Positions 17,560-26,499 of a stretch of DNA of 64,000 nucleotides are shown here, one piece after another. Origin of the DNA: an uncultured Desulfuromonadales bacterium (GTDB lineage: Bacteria > Desulfobacterota > Desulfuromonadia > Desulfuromonadales > Geopsychrobacteraceae); assembly GCA_945787335.1 (NCBI GenBank), contig CALZHR010000041.1, positions 32,907-96,906 on the forward strand. The letters are read 5' to 3'. The stretch's first letter is position 1; each line of letters starts with the position of its first letter. The notes below the pieces were generated by a model. The model had not been told where the DNA came from, searched no databases, and was given only the letters and a program-made list of their open reading frames with translations. The translations under genes and the position numbers were made by a program.

Positions 17560-19700
17560 AGCGCTCCCCGATGTTCAGCCTGCTCTTCGTTCTGCTCGCA
17601 GGGTACCTGCTGGCACTTGTCTGGTTTGGCCGGACCTTCGTTTCCTACGCATTCTTTTCTGAACCGCTGCAGGTGGACAGGGTCGATAAAATTGCGGCTC
17701 GCCTGGGGGAGCCGTTGCAACTGGACATGACCGGCCGTGGATTCGACCGCAACACCCGCGTCAATCTGCTGCTGGATGTCAACAACCGGGAAGCGATTGT
17801 CGGCCGGTTGCCAATCCCCGGCTATCCCGCCGATATGCATCTTAGTGGCGACAAGCTGCTGGTGGCCAATATGCATGAAGGATTGCAGGCTTTCGATGTG
17901 AGTGTCCCAGCTCGACCGAAGTATCTCTGGCGGTCGCTGCGCAATTATTCAATTCTGGATATTGAGCCGATTGACGATCAGCATTTTGCTTTAAGTTGTG
18001 CGACCCAGGGAGTGAAAATCGCCAATATCAGGTCGGGAAACGCAGTCATCATTGAGTCTGCCCACTGGCCCAAAGCGTTGACCGAGAGCAAGTATCATCG
18101 CGGCTTTTTGTACGTCGCCGCCCACCTTGATGGCTTGCTGGTTTATGACTTGAATGATCTATCGGCGATTAAGCCGGTCGGCAAGGTCAGTTTTCCACCG
18201 ACCGCCAGAATCAAGGCGCTGCTGATTCATCAGGAGTATCTTTTTGCGGCGACCAGTGACCATGGCGTCAGGATTTATCATCTGGCCGACCCTGCGGCAC
18301 CGAAACTGGTCAATCAGATTGAGGTGGGACACTCCATCTACGATATGGCGCGGATTCATGGAGAACTTTTTCTGGTCGAAAAAGACATAGGCGTTCGGCG
18401 TTATGACCTCAGTGATCCGGCAGAACCGCGTCAGATATCAAACCTCACAACGGTTGGTTCGCCGCGCTGGATCGATTCCTACAAGGATTTTCTGGTTGTT
18501 GCCGACAGCCAGAACGGGTTGATGACAGTCCCACTGCCGCTGGAAAATGCGCCAGCCAGCTACGCTCATCTGGATGCCGGCAGAGCACCGAAGGCCAAAG
18601 TGCTGGTGGGAGATTATCTCTATCTCGGTCTGGATTCCAAAGGTCTGGTGATTGTCGATCCGCAGCAGATCAAACCAAAGCAGCAGCTGCAGTCTGTTGC
18701 GGTGCCGGGGTACAGCCATGATCTCACTCGGGATGGGCGCTGGCTATATATCGTGGCGGCGGCCGGACTGTCTGTCTATGACCTGGAGGCGCAGAAGATT
18801 GTCGCCGCTCTGCCCATCGAAGGGGTTTCGCGCCTGACGCATCAGGACAAGCGGCTTTATCTGGTTGGCAACAATAAAACGGTCTTCATTGTCGACGTCG
18901 CCGACCCGCAGCAACCGCGGATCCTTCACCAGTTTCAAGCCCGGTCAAGTTTGCAGAATATTGCTGTCGCAGCAGACACGCTGGCGCTTTCCGGTCCGGG
19001 AGGTGTTTCCATTTATGACCTTTCCGGGCCCGAAGAGCCGACGCTGGTTGATCATTTTCCGCTGGAGCGGGCAACGGATGTCCATATTGCCGACCAGCTG
19101 ATTTACGTCGCGGCAGATCAGCAGGGGATGGTTATCCTTGAACTCATGGACCAGGAGAAATTAAGGGAGGTCGGCAGAAGCGTGCCGCCCTGGCCGCTGA
19201 GTGAATTCGCCAGCGCCCAGGAGCTGGTGGCGGCGGGTGGATTTGTCTATCTCGCCAACGGCCGCTCCGGGCTGTCGGTTATCGATGTGCAGGACCCTGC
19301 CCGACCGAAGCTGGTCAGCACGTTGAAATTGCCGGGCTATGCTCTGGGGCTCGGAATCAATGGCCAGCATCTCGCGATCAGCAGTCGATTTGCGGGGGTT
19401 CATTACCTCGATATCCGCAATCCCCGCGAGCCGAAACTGCTCGGTTCATTCGATGTTCTGGATACCGCACGTGGTGTGCTGCTTGAGGATGGAAAGATAT
19501 ATATTACCAGCGGTAACCAGGGGGTGAGTGTTCTTCCTGCGCCGGTCGAAATGAAGCGGGTGGATAGACTCTCTTCCTCGCGAATGCATGTGGAGTTGTC
19601 GGACGTAAGTCATCCGGGACGTTACAGCCTGCAGGTCAGTAATGGACGAGAGCTCAGTGTTGAAGAGGGGGTGGTGAGTTTTTCCCGGCGTGCCGAGTGA
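17556..19700 (+). CDS. LVIVD-repeat beta-propeller protein, membrane-anchored
   Basis: 714 residues, starting at ATGA within the kinase stop. An N-terminal hydrophobic segment (SLLFVLLAGYLLALVWFG) exports or anchors it. The remainder is repeated blades of roughly 40 residues of the LVIVD type, for example GVRIYHLADPAAPKLVNQIE, VFIVDVADPQQPRILHQF and LSVIDVQDPARPKLVSTL, at least ten in all, probably forming one or two propellers in the periplasm or on the surface. The final ~60 residues (VELSDVSHPGRYSLQVSNG) look like a small beta domain. Translational coupling to a sensor kinase suggests it helps sense an external ligand, but this is inference. Confidence 0.82.
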   Translation: MKRSPMFSLLFVLLAGYLLALVWFGRTFVSYAFFSEPLQVDRVDKIAARLGEPLQLDMTGRGFDRNTRVNLLLDVNNREAIVGRLPIPGYPADMHLSGDKLLVANMHEGLQAFDVSVPARPKYLWRSLRNYSILDIEPIDDQHFALSCATQGVKIANIRSGNAVIIESAHWPKALTESKYHRGFLYVAAHLDGLLVYDLNDLSAIKPVGKVSFPPTARIKALLIHQEYLFAATSDHGVRIYHLADPAAPKLVNQIEVGHSIYDMARIHGELFLVEKDIGVRRYDLSDPAEPRQISNLTTVGSPRWIDSYKDFLVVADSQNGLMTVPLPLENAPASYAHLDAGRAPKAKVLVGDYLYLGLDSKGLVIVDPQQIKPKQQLQSVAVPGYSHDLTRDGRWLYIVAAAGLSVYDLEAQKIVAALPIEGVSRLTHQDKRLYLVGNNKTVFIVDVADPQQPRILHQFQARSSLQNIAVAADTLALSGPGGVSIYDLSGPEEPTLVDHFPLERATDVHIADQLIYVAADQQGMVILELMDQEKLREVGRSVPPWPLSEFASAQELVAAGGFVYLANGRSGLSVIDVQDPARPKLVSTLKLPGYALGLGINGQHLAISSRFAGVHYLDIRNPREPKLLGSFDVLDTARGVLLEDGKIYITSGNQGVSVLPAPVEMKRVDRLSSSRMHVELSDVSHPGRYSLQVSNGRELSVEEGVVSFSRRAE

Positions 19701-19703
19701 GGA

Positions 19704-22163
19704 TCAGAATTTATAGGTCATACCGGCCCAGTATTGGCGGCCGAGTTTGAATTCATTCTCTTCTGTGCCGACATGGACTTTGCGGTTAAAGACATTATAG
19801 ATGTCGACGCTCAGTTCCACGGCCTGTTCGTTCAAAAGCTGTTTCCACCAGCTAATGCGCCAATCAAACGTCAGCGAACTCGGCTTGGAGACTTCATCAT
19901 AGATATCATACTTTTCGCCGTCGATTATTTCGTCGTCACCCGTGTTGCCGAGGATCCGATAGCGACTTTGATACCTGGTCGTGTTTGTGAAGGAGAATCC
20001 GTATGGCAGGTCAGCGAAATAGATCATGTTGACGGTCCAGGGGCGGCTGAAGTCCTCGCGGGGAAGTTCGCTTTTCAGCTTCAGCCCACCATCGTGAAAA
20101 ACTAGGTCTTGAGTATCTTCCTCGTCAAATGTATCTGCATAGCTTTCGTTGCTGCTTTCAACTTCCTCATAGGTTGCATTGATCGATAACGAATGCTTGG
20201 TCCACTGCTTTTCAATCGCCAGTCGATAGCTCCGGTATTTACTGCGGCCGTTATTGTTCAAGGTGATGTCGCGAGTCTCTTTGTTATTCAGCGGGTCAAA
20301 CGGAGTGGTCTCTTTCGCCAATTGATCCTTGTTGTCCCGCTGGACATAATCGAACGAAAACAGACTCGTAAAGATCTCTTGGCTGATCCCCGCACTCAGC
20401 TCATCGGAGTGGGGCGTCTTCAGGTCAGATAATTGCCACCGGGAGTTGGCGACAGTTTTTTCTGCCTCGTCCCAAGGTGTCAAATGACTCGTTCTTCGCG
20501 CCTCTGCCAATGGCTGAATCGCCTCACGCATTTTCGCCGTTAATATATTCTGCCCGTAATAGCGGTTGGCCCCGGCCCGCAAGATGGTATTCCCACGACC
20601 TGTTAGATCAAGCGATACAAAAAGGCGAGGGGCAGCGTTAAAGTTTTCCATCAAGTCATCATAGGAAAGGCGTAAGCCTGGCCTTATTGTTACTCGGTGC
20701 ACCGTTTGCTGCACCTCAGTATAGGCAGCAAACTGGTTCACGCGTTCGCTGGCGCTGCCGGCAGCATAGACCAGCCGTTTGCTGAGATACTGTTCTTCAT
20801 CCACACATGCAGGATCGTCGGGAAGGCAGATATCACCGGCCGCCAGGGCTTTTGGGGTTTTATAGGAATAAGCCGTATTCGGCCTGTTGAATTTCGCAAC
20901 GGCATGTTCGAATTCCAGGCCAGTGTTTACCCTGGCGGCTGTTGCTCCACTGACTTCAGGGAAATAACTCCAATGTCCCTGGAGGCTTAAGGAATGCTCC
21001 GTGTTGCGGAGATCGCCGAAGCCGCCTTCATTGCTCGAACTGGTCGGGCTAAAAAACAACCCCCAGTTTTTTGAGGGGCCAAAACTAGATTTCCAACTGA
21101 AAAAATCGGCCGGAGCCTTTCGTTCATTGACATGCTTTTTCAGCGCAAGTTTGTATTCAGCTGTTCCCGTTGCAAAATTGCTGATCAGCTCAGATTGTAA
21201 GGCATAAGTTTCCTGGCTGTTTGTAAAACCACTGTTTCGTGATCGGTTGAGAAATGCTTTTTCGTCGTATGGCGCATAAATTAGAGAGGTTTTGAGTGTT
21301 CGATTCAGGGAGAGGTCGTGAACGTGCTTGAGGAAATAATTTTCCGACCGGCGTGTTTGTTTCTCTTCAGCACCGAATGGGTTCAGTGGAATTTTAGAGT
21401 AAAGCTGGCTGTAGGCGAACAGAATCCCATTCGATTCATTGATCGGACCGCCCAATTGTAGATTGACGTTGTGCTTTTCGAACTTCGGTTGCCTCGACGT
21501 CCGCTGAGCGAGGTCAAAATCTTCCTGATCGTCCGGGTGAACATAGAAGTTCGCCCATTTATCGCGTGTTGTTCGATAGTCTATTTCTCCGGAAAAAACG
21601 TCACCGGGGTCAATTGTGTCTGCATCGACAACCCCGCCGGTAAAACCGCCATAACGAGCCGAAATGTTATGGTCGAATACGGTCAGTTTTTTTACCAGGC
21701 TGCTGCCTAAAAAGATCTGTTGCGGGTGGCCAGGGAGGAAGTTGATGTCGTCAATTTTATCGGCGGCCGGGTCGAGATTGCTTGAATTGCTGATACCATC
21801 AATCAGGAAATTGTTTTCATAGCTTCGACCGCCGGAGATTGAAACGTTTTCCGGTTTGATTTCCCCGGCCTGAAAAGAGGGGTCGGTTTTCTCTGCGAAA
21901 TGAGTTGCCGGTGTGATCTTGAGAAAATCGTTGAGAGTGCCGTTCTTGTTCGGGAGCTTTTCTAACTGGTTTTCTGATAAAATGGTGCTTCCTGCAACAG
22001 GTGGTTTCTGCTGTGCCGTGACTTCAATCTGGGGCAAAACCGTAACAGTGCTATCTGCCTCGCCGACGCTCTGCTCGGCTGAGACACCCTGTGCCAGAAG
22101 CACACAAACGAAAACGGTTAAGGCTCGGTAAGGGAGTACTCGCGCGTTGAACAAGTGTGACAT
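19704..22163 (-). CDS. TonB-dependent outer-membrane receptor
   Basis: 819 residues from ATG at 22163, which begins a normal signal peptide (ALTVFVCVLLAQGVSA); an upstream in-frame ATG at 22229 would put 22 extra residues before it. A plug domain follows: IEVTAQQKPPVAGSTILSEN, NVSISGGRSYENNFLIDGI, FDHNISARYGGFTGGVVDAD. Then comes a long barrel ending in an aromatic strand (RQYWAGMTYKF), as expected for BAM insertion. The ligand is unknown; no siderophore, B12 or sugar genes are adjacent. The coding text looks richer in A/T than the flanking kinase and chemosensory genes. It is divergent from a TonB-like gene at 22305, a natural partner. Confidence 0.9.
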   Translation of the reverse strand: MSHLFNARVLPYRALTVFVCVLLAQGVSAEQSVGEADSTVTVLPQIEVTAQQKPPVAGSTILSENQLEKLPNKNGTLNDFLKITPATHFAEKTDPSFQAGEIKPENVSISGGRSYENNFLIDGISNSSNLDPAADKIDDINFLPGHPQQIFLGSSLVKKLTVFDHNISARYGGFTGGVVDADTIDPGDVFSGEIDYRTTRDKWANFYVHPDDQEDFDLAQRTSRQPKFEKHNVNLQLGGPINESNGILFAYSQLYSKIPLNPFGAEEKQTRRSENYFLKHVHDLSLNRTLKTSLIYAPYDEKAFLNRSRNSGFTNSQETYALQSELISNFATGTAEYKLALKKHVNERKAPADFFSWKSSFGPSKNWGLFFSPTSSSNEGGFGDLRNTEHSLSLQGHWSYFPEVSGATAARVNTGLEFEHAVAKFNRPNTAYSYKTPKALAAGDICLPDDPACVDEEQYLSKRLVYAAGSASERVNQFAAYTEVQQTVHRVTIRPGLRLSYDDLMENFNAAPRLFVSLDLTGRGNTILRAGANRYYGQNILTAKMREAIQPLAEARRTSHLTPWDEAEKTVANSRWQLSDLKTPHSDELSAGISQEIFTSLFSFDYVQRDNKDQLAKETTPFDPLNNKETRDITLNNNGRSKYRSYRLAIEKQWTKHSLSINATYEEVESSNESYADTFDEEDTQDLVFHDGGLKLKSELPREDFSRPWTVNMIYFADLPYGFSFTNTTRYQSRYRILGNTGDDEIIDGEKYDIYDEVSKPSSLTFDWRISWWKQLLNEQAVELSVDIYNVFNRKVHVGTEENEFKLGRQYWAGMTYKF

Positions 22164-22304
22164 GGGGCAACTCTCATTCTTTATTAGAGTCTTAACATCA
22201 TAATAAATATTCGGTAAACTACCAGCCACGCACAGTGGAATGCAAGAAAAAATCAGTTTTTCCAGACAATTATGTGATTTTGTTTAGTTTCATTTAACCA
22301 AAGG

Positions 22305-23135
22305 TTGACGTCAACGTTGTTCTGTACCGTTCGATTTACTGCATTTGTATTTCTTTCATGTTTGCTTCATCTGGCGATTCTGCAGTTTGAAGTGAGCCGG
22401 GACCCAAAGCCGCAGCGCCTGCTGGCAGATGGTGTCGGGATGGTTGTTATGACGGCTGCGCAGTTTCTTCCATCTTCTCCTGTTGGAAATACGATCCTTG
22501 CTGACGAGGCGATTTTACCGCCGCAGGAAGATTCTCGGCCTCGCGCAGAGCCCATTGTTGAAGAACCCGATCAGCAGGCTCATGCGCGTTCAGAGCCCAT
22601 GCCGCAGGTGAAGACGCGAGTAACGCCCGATAATCGCCGGCCAAAACGGGTCGCCGAGCCGATCCGGTCGGCAGAGCGGCCCACCGTTGAAAGCCGCTTA
22701 GATAAAGAGCCGGTGCTCCCATTGACGCGGGAGTTGCTCAGCCCGGTTCATACCGTAGATGATACTGATTTGTGGCGCGCTGAATCCAAGGGGCTTACCA
22801 GGCAGGCGGGAACCTCTGCAAATCGACCGCAAAATGCTGCGGATGCTGGTGCGCTGAACCAACAGGCAAAGCCTCACTATGCCAACAACCCGCCACCGGT
22901 TTATCCTGAAACGGCGGTCAGTAATGGCTGGCAGGGGCATGTCCTGCTGGATGTGCTGGTGAAGGCCGATGGACATGTCGCCGCGGTTGAAATCGAAGAG
23001 TCGTCCGGGTATCGGAGCCTCGATCGTGCCGCCCAGCGGGCGGTAAAGAATTGGACATTCAGCCCGGCGAAGTCTTTTGGCCGTGCCATTGAAAGCCGGG
23101 TGATCGTTCCGATCAAATTTTCTTTGCTGAAATAA
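22305..23135 (+). CDS. TonB family energy transducer
   Basis: Up to 276 residues. An N-terminal membrane segment (FTAFVFLSCLLHLAILQF), a long Pro/Glu/Arg-rich periplasmic spacer (about 60-195) and a C-terminal TonB domain (PPVYPETAVSNGWQGHVLLD, EESSGYRSLDRAAQRAVKNW) give the typical layout. It transmits proton-motive force from ExbB/ExbD to outer-membrane receptors. The start is uncertain: the earliest candidate is TTG at 22305 with AAGG immediately before it, another TTG is at 22317, and no in-frame ATG or GTG is suitable. exbB and exbD are not in the window. It is divergent from the TonB-dependent receptor. Confidence 0.8.
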   Translation: MTSTLFCTVRFTAFVFLSCLLHLAILQFEVSRDPKPQRLLADGVGMVVMTAAQFLPSSPVGNTILADEAILPPQEDSRPRAEPIVEEPDQQAHARSEPMPQVKTRVTPDNRRPKRVAEPIRSAERPTVESRLDKEPVLPLTRELLSPVHTVDDTDLWRAESKGLTRQAGTSANRPQNAADAGALNQQAKPHYANNPPPVYPETAVSNGWQGHVLLDVLVKADGHVAAVEIEESSGYRSLDRAAQRAVKNWTFSPAKSFGRAIESRVIVPIKFSLLK

Positions 23136-23310
23136 AACCTTTCCTGCTGAGATAACAATTTGAATTGGTTTAGATTTTTGTTTGACCTGCTAGGCACAAT
23201 CACCTAAGTTGTTCTGTAAGAAAATTTTTATGACAATGGGTGAAGATTTAGCGCACAGCAGGTAAAATGGATCTGTTTTTGATCGCCACCAGCATTAAAT
23301 GAGGAATTAT

Positions 23311-23673
23311 ATGGCCAGGATTCTGATCGCCGATGACAGTGATACCGATGTCGCCTACCTGCAAGAAATTCTTAAATCGACCCCACACGAGATCGCGACC
23401 GCACGCGATGGTTTGGAAGCGGAAAAGCTGGCCACCTCCAGTGCCTTCGATCTGTTTATTCTTGATGTGATCATGCCGGGAAAAAATGGTTTTCAAGTGT
23501 GTCGCAGCTTGAAGAAGAACCCTCAGACCTCAGGCGTCCCGATTATTCTAACCACGTCGAAATCGGCCGACAGCGATAAGTTCTGGGGGCAGAAGCAAGG
23601 GGCCAATGTCTACATCACCAAGCCTTACACGCCCGACCAGCTGCTTGACGCCGTCAAGCGGTTTCTTGGATAA
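23311..23673 (+). CDS. CheY/PilH-like single-domain response regulator
   Basis: 120 residues consisting of one receiver domain: acidic pair in ILIADDSD, phosphoacceptor Asp in LFILDVIMPGKNGF, Thr in IILTTSK and Lys in VYITKPY. ATG at 23311 is preferred to the in-frame ATG at 23299 because GAGGA sits 6-7 nt before it, overlapping the earlier ATG. It heads a chemosensory cluster of four co-directional genes and probably receives phosphate from the CheA-like protein encoded downstream. The upstream intergenic region (23136-23310) has TTGACC near 23189 but no convincing -10. Confidence 0.88.
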   Translation: MARILIADDSDTDVAYLQEILKSTPHEIATARDGLEAEKLATSSAFDLFILDVIMPGKNGFQVCRSLKKNPQTSGVPIILTTSKSADSDKFWGQKQGANVYITKPYTPDQLLDAVKRFLG

Positions 23674-23702
23674 ACATTTTCAACTGTTTCCGGGAGAGTT
23701 TG

Positions 23703-24986
23703 ATGGGGAAAGATGGGGTTAAAGTTCTGTTGGTTGACGATTCTCCGACGGTGCGCCGCCTCGGAGAATTGATTCTGGCCCAACAGGGGTATCGGGTCTT
23801 TACCGCCGAAGATGGTCAGCAGGGGCTGGAACTGGCGAAAAAGGTCATGCCGGCGGTGATCCTGGTTGACTTCATTATGCCGAACATGAATGGCCACACT
23901 TTCTGCAGGCTGTTGCGGCAGGATACAGCCATGAAGGATATCCCGCTGATTTTAATCTCGTCCAAGGGCGAATCGGTCGGTCAGGCCTTCGAGCAGGAGT
24001 TCGGCGTTCTGCACTATTTTGCCAAGCCGTTCGAACCGGAGGATCTTATCAAGAAGCTTGAAGATGTTCTCGGAGACCTCGAAATGGCGGAAATGCCTGC
24101 TGCTCGGGCTGAACAGGCCGAGCCCGCTTTAACCAGTTCCATGCACGAGATGATCGACAAACTGCTGCGGCAGTATTTTCAGAAAGACTTTCCGCTGCTG
24201 ATGCGCAATGTCATGTCGGACATGCTCATCGAAGCCGGGCTGGTGAAAAAAGGTGGAGTTGTTCTCTCCGGCTCGCTGGCCGAAGTGCCGCTGCCCGATA
24301 TCATCAACTTTATTTACAATTCAAGACTCTCCGGGCGGTTAACCATTTTTGCCGCGGATACCTTCGGGGAAATCTTCATTGAAGAAGGCATGTTTGTCTT
24401 TGCGTCCTGCAGCACCAAGGGGGCCACACAGCCCTTTTTGACCGACATCATGCGGCGCCAGCAATTGCTGCGGGCCGATGATGATGCCATCCGCAGCGTG
24501 GTGGCAAAGGCCCGGGAGCGGGACCTGCCGATCGGCCGGTTACTGGTTGAAGAGGAGTTGGTGACCGAGCCGCAGTTGATGGAGGCGCTGCGTCAGCATG
24601 CTCAGGACGCATTCGGCGCCATTCTGGAGGCCAGCGGCGGGAGCTTCTTTCTGGAGCGGGACGAGCTGCCGGCCAACCTGCGTGACCTGCGCATCCGCGT
24701 GCCGCTGATCAACGTGCTGATGGAGGGGATCGGGCATCTCGATGAACGTCATCTCGCAGCAGGTGAATTCAAGGATGAATCGATCGTTCTGGTGCGTCTG
24801 ATCACCAACGAAGACGCCATGGAAACCGTGCAGCTGAAACCACGGGAGCTGGAAATCTTTGCTCTGATCGATGGTCGCAAAACCCTGGCGCAGATTCTTG
24901 CCGAGAGCCATCTGAACCCCAAGGAGACCAAGCGGATCTGCTACGCCTTGCGCAAAGTCGGTTTGCTGAGGGTCAGGGAAGGGTAG
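23703..24986 (+). CDS. Receiver domain plus DUF4388 (PATAN-like) regulator
   Basis: 427 residues. A receiver domain at 1-125 (VLLVDDSPTVRR, VILVDFIMPNMNG, LILISSK, FAKPFEP) is followed by a linker and a DUF4388/PATAN-like region from about 180 (SLAEVPLPDIINFIYNSRLSGRLTIF, GEIFIEEGMFVFASC), with a second unit and a winged-helix-like end (LAQILAESHLNPKETKRICYAL). DUF4388 proteins act in chemosensory and gliding or twitching pathways, probably by protein interaction. ATG at 23703 has GGGAG about 7 nt upstream. Its position in a CheA cluster suggests an output or scaffold role; the target is unknown. Confidence 0.85.
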   Translation: MGKDGVKVLLVDDSPTVRRLGELILAQQGYRVFTAEDGQQGLELAKKVMPAVILVDFIMPNMNGHTFCRLLRQDTAMKDIPLILISSKGESVGQAFEQEFGVLHYFAKPFEPEDLIKKLEDVLGDLEMAEMPAARAEQAEPALTSSMHEMIDKLLRQYFQKDFPLLMRNVMSDMLIEAGLVKKGGVVLSGSLAEVPLPDIINFIYNSRLSGRLTIFAADTFGEIFIEEGMFVFASCSTKGATQPFLTDIMRRQQLLRADDDAIRSVVAKARERDLPIGRLLVEEELVTEPQLMEALRQHAQDAFGAILEASGGSFFLERDELPANLRDLRIRVPLINVLMEGIGHLDERHLAAGEFKDESIVLVRLITNEDAMETVQLKPRELEIFALIDGRKTLAQILAESHLNPKETKRICYALRKVGLLRVREG

Positions 24987-25002
24987 GGACCGGGAGATGG
25001 AT

Positions 25003-26499
25003 ATGCGGCAGAAACTGCTACCGATCTTTCTCGCGGAAGCGGGGCGGAACCTGAAAATTCTCAAGCGCTACCTGCTTCAGGGGGAGGTGTTGATCGGCGA
25101 TCCCGACGAGCTTGAAGATGCTTTTCGCGCCGCCCACACCATGAAGGGCACCGCGCAGCTGGTTGAAGCGCAGGCCATTTATCGGATCGCGCGGCGGCTC
25201 GAAGCTCTCCTGGAGAAACACGTCTCAGCCGCGTCGGCACCCACGCCGGTCGAGTGCGAGGCGATGCAGCTGGCGATTGACTGGCTGTATCAGTTGCTCG
25301 ATGCCCTCAGGGAGAACGAGCCGGAAAGCAAAACCCTCGTTGAAGACGCTTTGCAGGCCCTTGACCTGGCTGAACGCTATCCCGGCTCAACCCGTCTGAT
25401 TGAGCTGATGAAGAGTGTCTCCGACCAGCGCGCGCCGGACTTGAGCGATCCTTTTGCCGATGATGCCGATTTTCTTCCCGAAGCCGACCCCTCGCCTGAG
25501 AGCACAGACCCCTTCGCCGACGACCCTGATTTCGGTCTTGAGCTGGATGTTGTTTCCGGAACATTCGGCTCCCCGGCGGCTGACTTTAAGGAAATTACCG
25601 TAGAAGAGCCGGAAGCAGAAATTGAGGATCCGTTTGCCGATGACCCATTGGTTGAGGGGGCGGCTGAAGCTCATTCAGTCGAAGGGGTGCCTGATCTGTT
25701 TGGCGAGGATCCCGACCTGAGTCCGGTGCCGTTGCCCGACAAACTTCCAGAGAATCTGTTTGATCCGTTCGCCGGTGATCCGGGGATGCTTGAGGATGAT
25801 GATCGTGAGCTGTCTCTGTGGTCAGACGAACACAATCAGGCCGCGAAAGATACGACCTCAAGAGATGCAGAAGAGGACCCGGCTGCAGTCGCAGAGGTGG
25901 AGGAGATCCAGCTTGAAGCCGCAGTTGAAGTCGCTTCGCCTGAAAGAGTTGTGGATGATCCTTTTGCGGATGACCCGACGCTTGAGATGGCGATCGAAGA
26001 TGAGTTTCTTTCTTCAACAGGGGAATCACTCACCGAGGATCTGCCACAAGCAGAGCCCGACAGCCCAGCAGAACTGCCAGGCCCCGACCCCCAGGAGCTC
26101 GTCACGTCCTTGCTGCTGGGACGCGACGCGGAACAGCCGCGTCGCGACTATGTGGCCTGCGCATTTCAGCTCTGCGGCCGCGATTATTATTTGCCGATCG
26201 AGCAGATGCTTGAGATCGCCGAGCTGCCCCAGATCCTGACGTTGCCTCTGGCGCCACCGCTGGTGGCGGGCCTTATCAACCTGCGCGGCCAGGTGATGCC
26301 GGTGATCGATCTTTCGGTCCTGCATCCAGGGGGAAGCCAAGGCAGTGCAGTGCGGCGTCTGGTCGTGAGCGAGTATCGCGGCGAGCAGGCGGCCTTTCTC
26401 GCCGAGGGGATTCCTTACTTGAGTGAAGAGAGACAGGGCGAAAAGATCGACCTGGCCGTATTTCTTGCCGAGCACCGGATCTCTGGAGTTGACAAATGA
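25003..26499 (+). CDS. Hpt-CheW fusion protein with repeated acidic linker
   Basis: About 498 residues. An N-terminal Hpt domain (phosphorylatable His in AAHTMKGTAQ, about residue 45) is joined by a ~250-residue acidic linker to a C-terminal CheW domain (VACAFQLCGRDYYLPIEQML, LINLRGQVMPVIDLSVLH). The linker carries six copies of a DPFADDP-like motif. ATG at 25003 fits GGGAG at 6-nt spacing better than ATG at 24997, which is in the same frame two codons earlier. The stop overlaps the start of the CheA-like gene (ATGA). It likely docks receptors to the kinase and offers an extra phosphotransfer His. Confidence 0.85.
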   Translation: MRQKLLPIFLAEAGRNLKILKRYLLQGEVLIGDPDELEDAFRAAHTMKGTAQLVEAQAIYRIARRLEALLEKHVSAASAPTPVECEAMQLAIDWLYQLLDALRENEPESKTLVEDALQALDLAERYPGSTRLIELMKSVSDQRAPDLSDPFADDADFLPEADPSPESTDPFADDPDFGLELDVVSGTFGSPAADFKEITVEEPEAEIEDPFADDPLVEGAAEAHSVEGVPDLFGEDPDLSPVPLPDKLPENLFDPFAGDPGMLEDDDRELSLWSDEHNQAAKDTTSRDAEEDPAAVAEVEEIQLEAAVEVASPERVVDDPFADDPTLEMAIEDEFLSSTGESLTEDLPQAEPDSPAELPGPDPQELVTSLLLGRDAEQPRRDYVACAFQLCGRDYYLPIEQMLEIAELPQILTLPLAPPLVAGLINLRGQVMPVIDLSVLHPGGSQGSAVRRLVVSEYRGEQAAFLAEGIPYLSEERQGEKIDLAVFLAEHRISGVDK

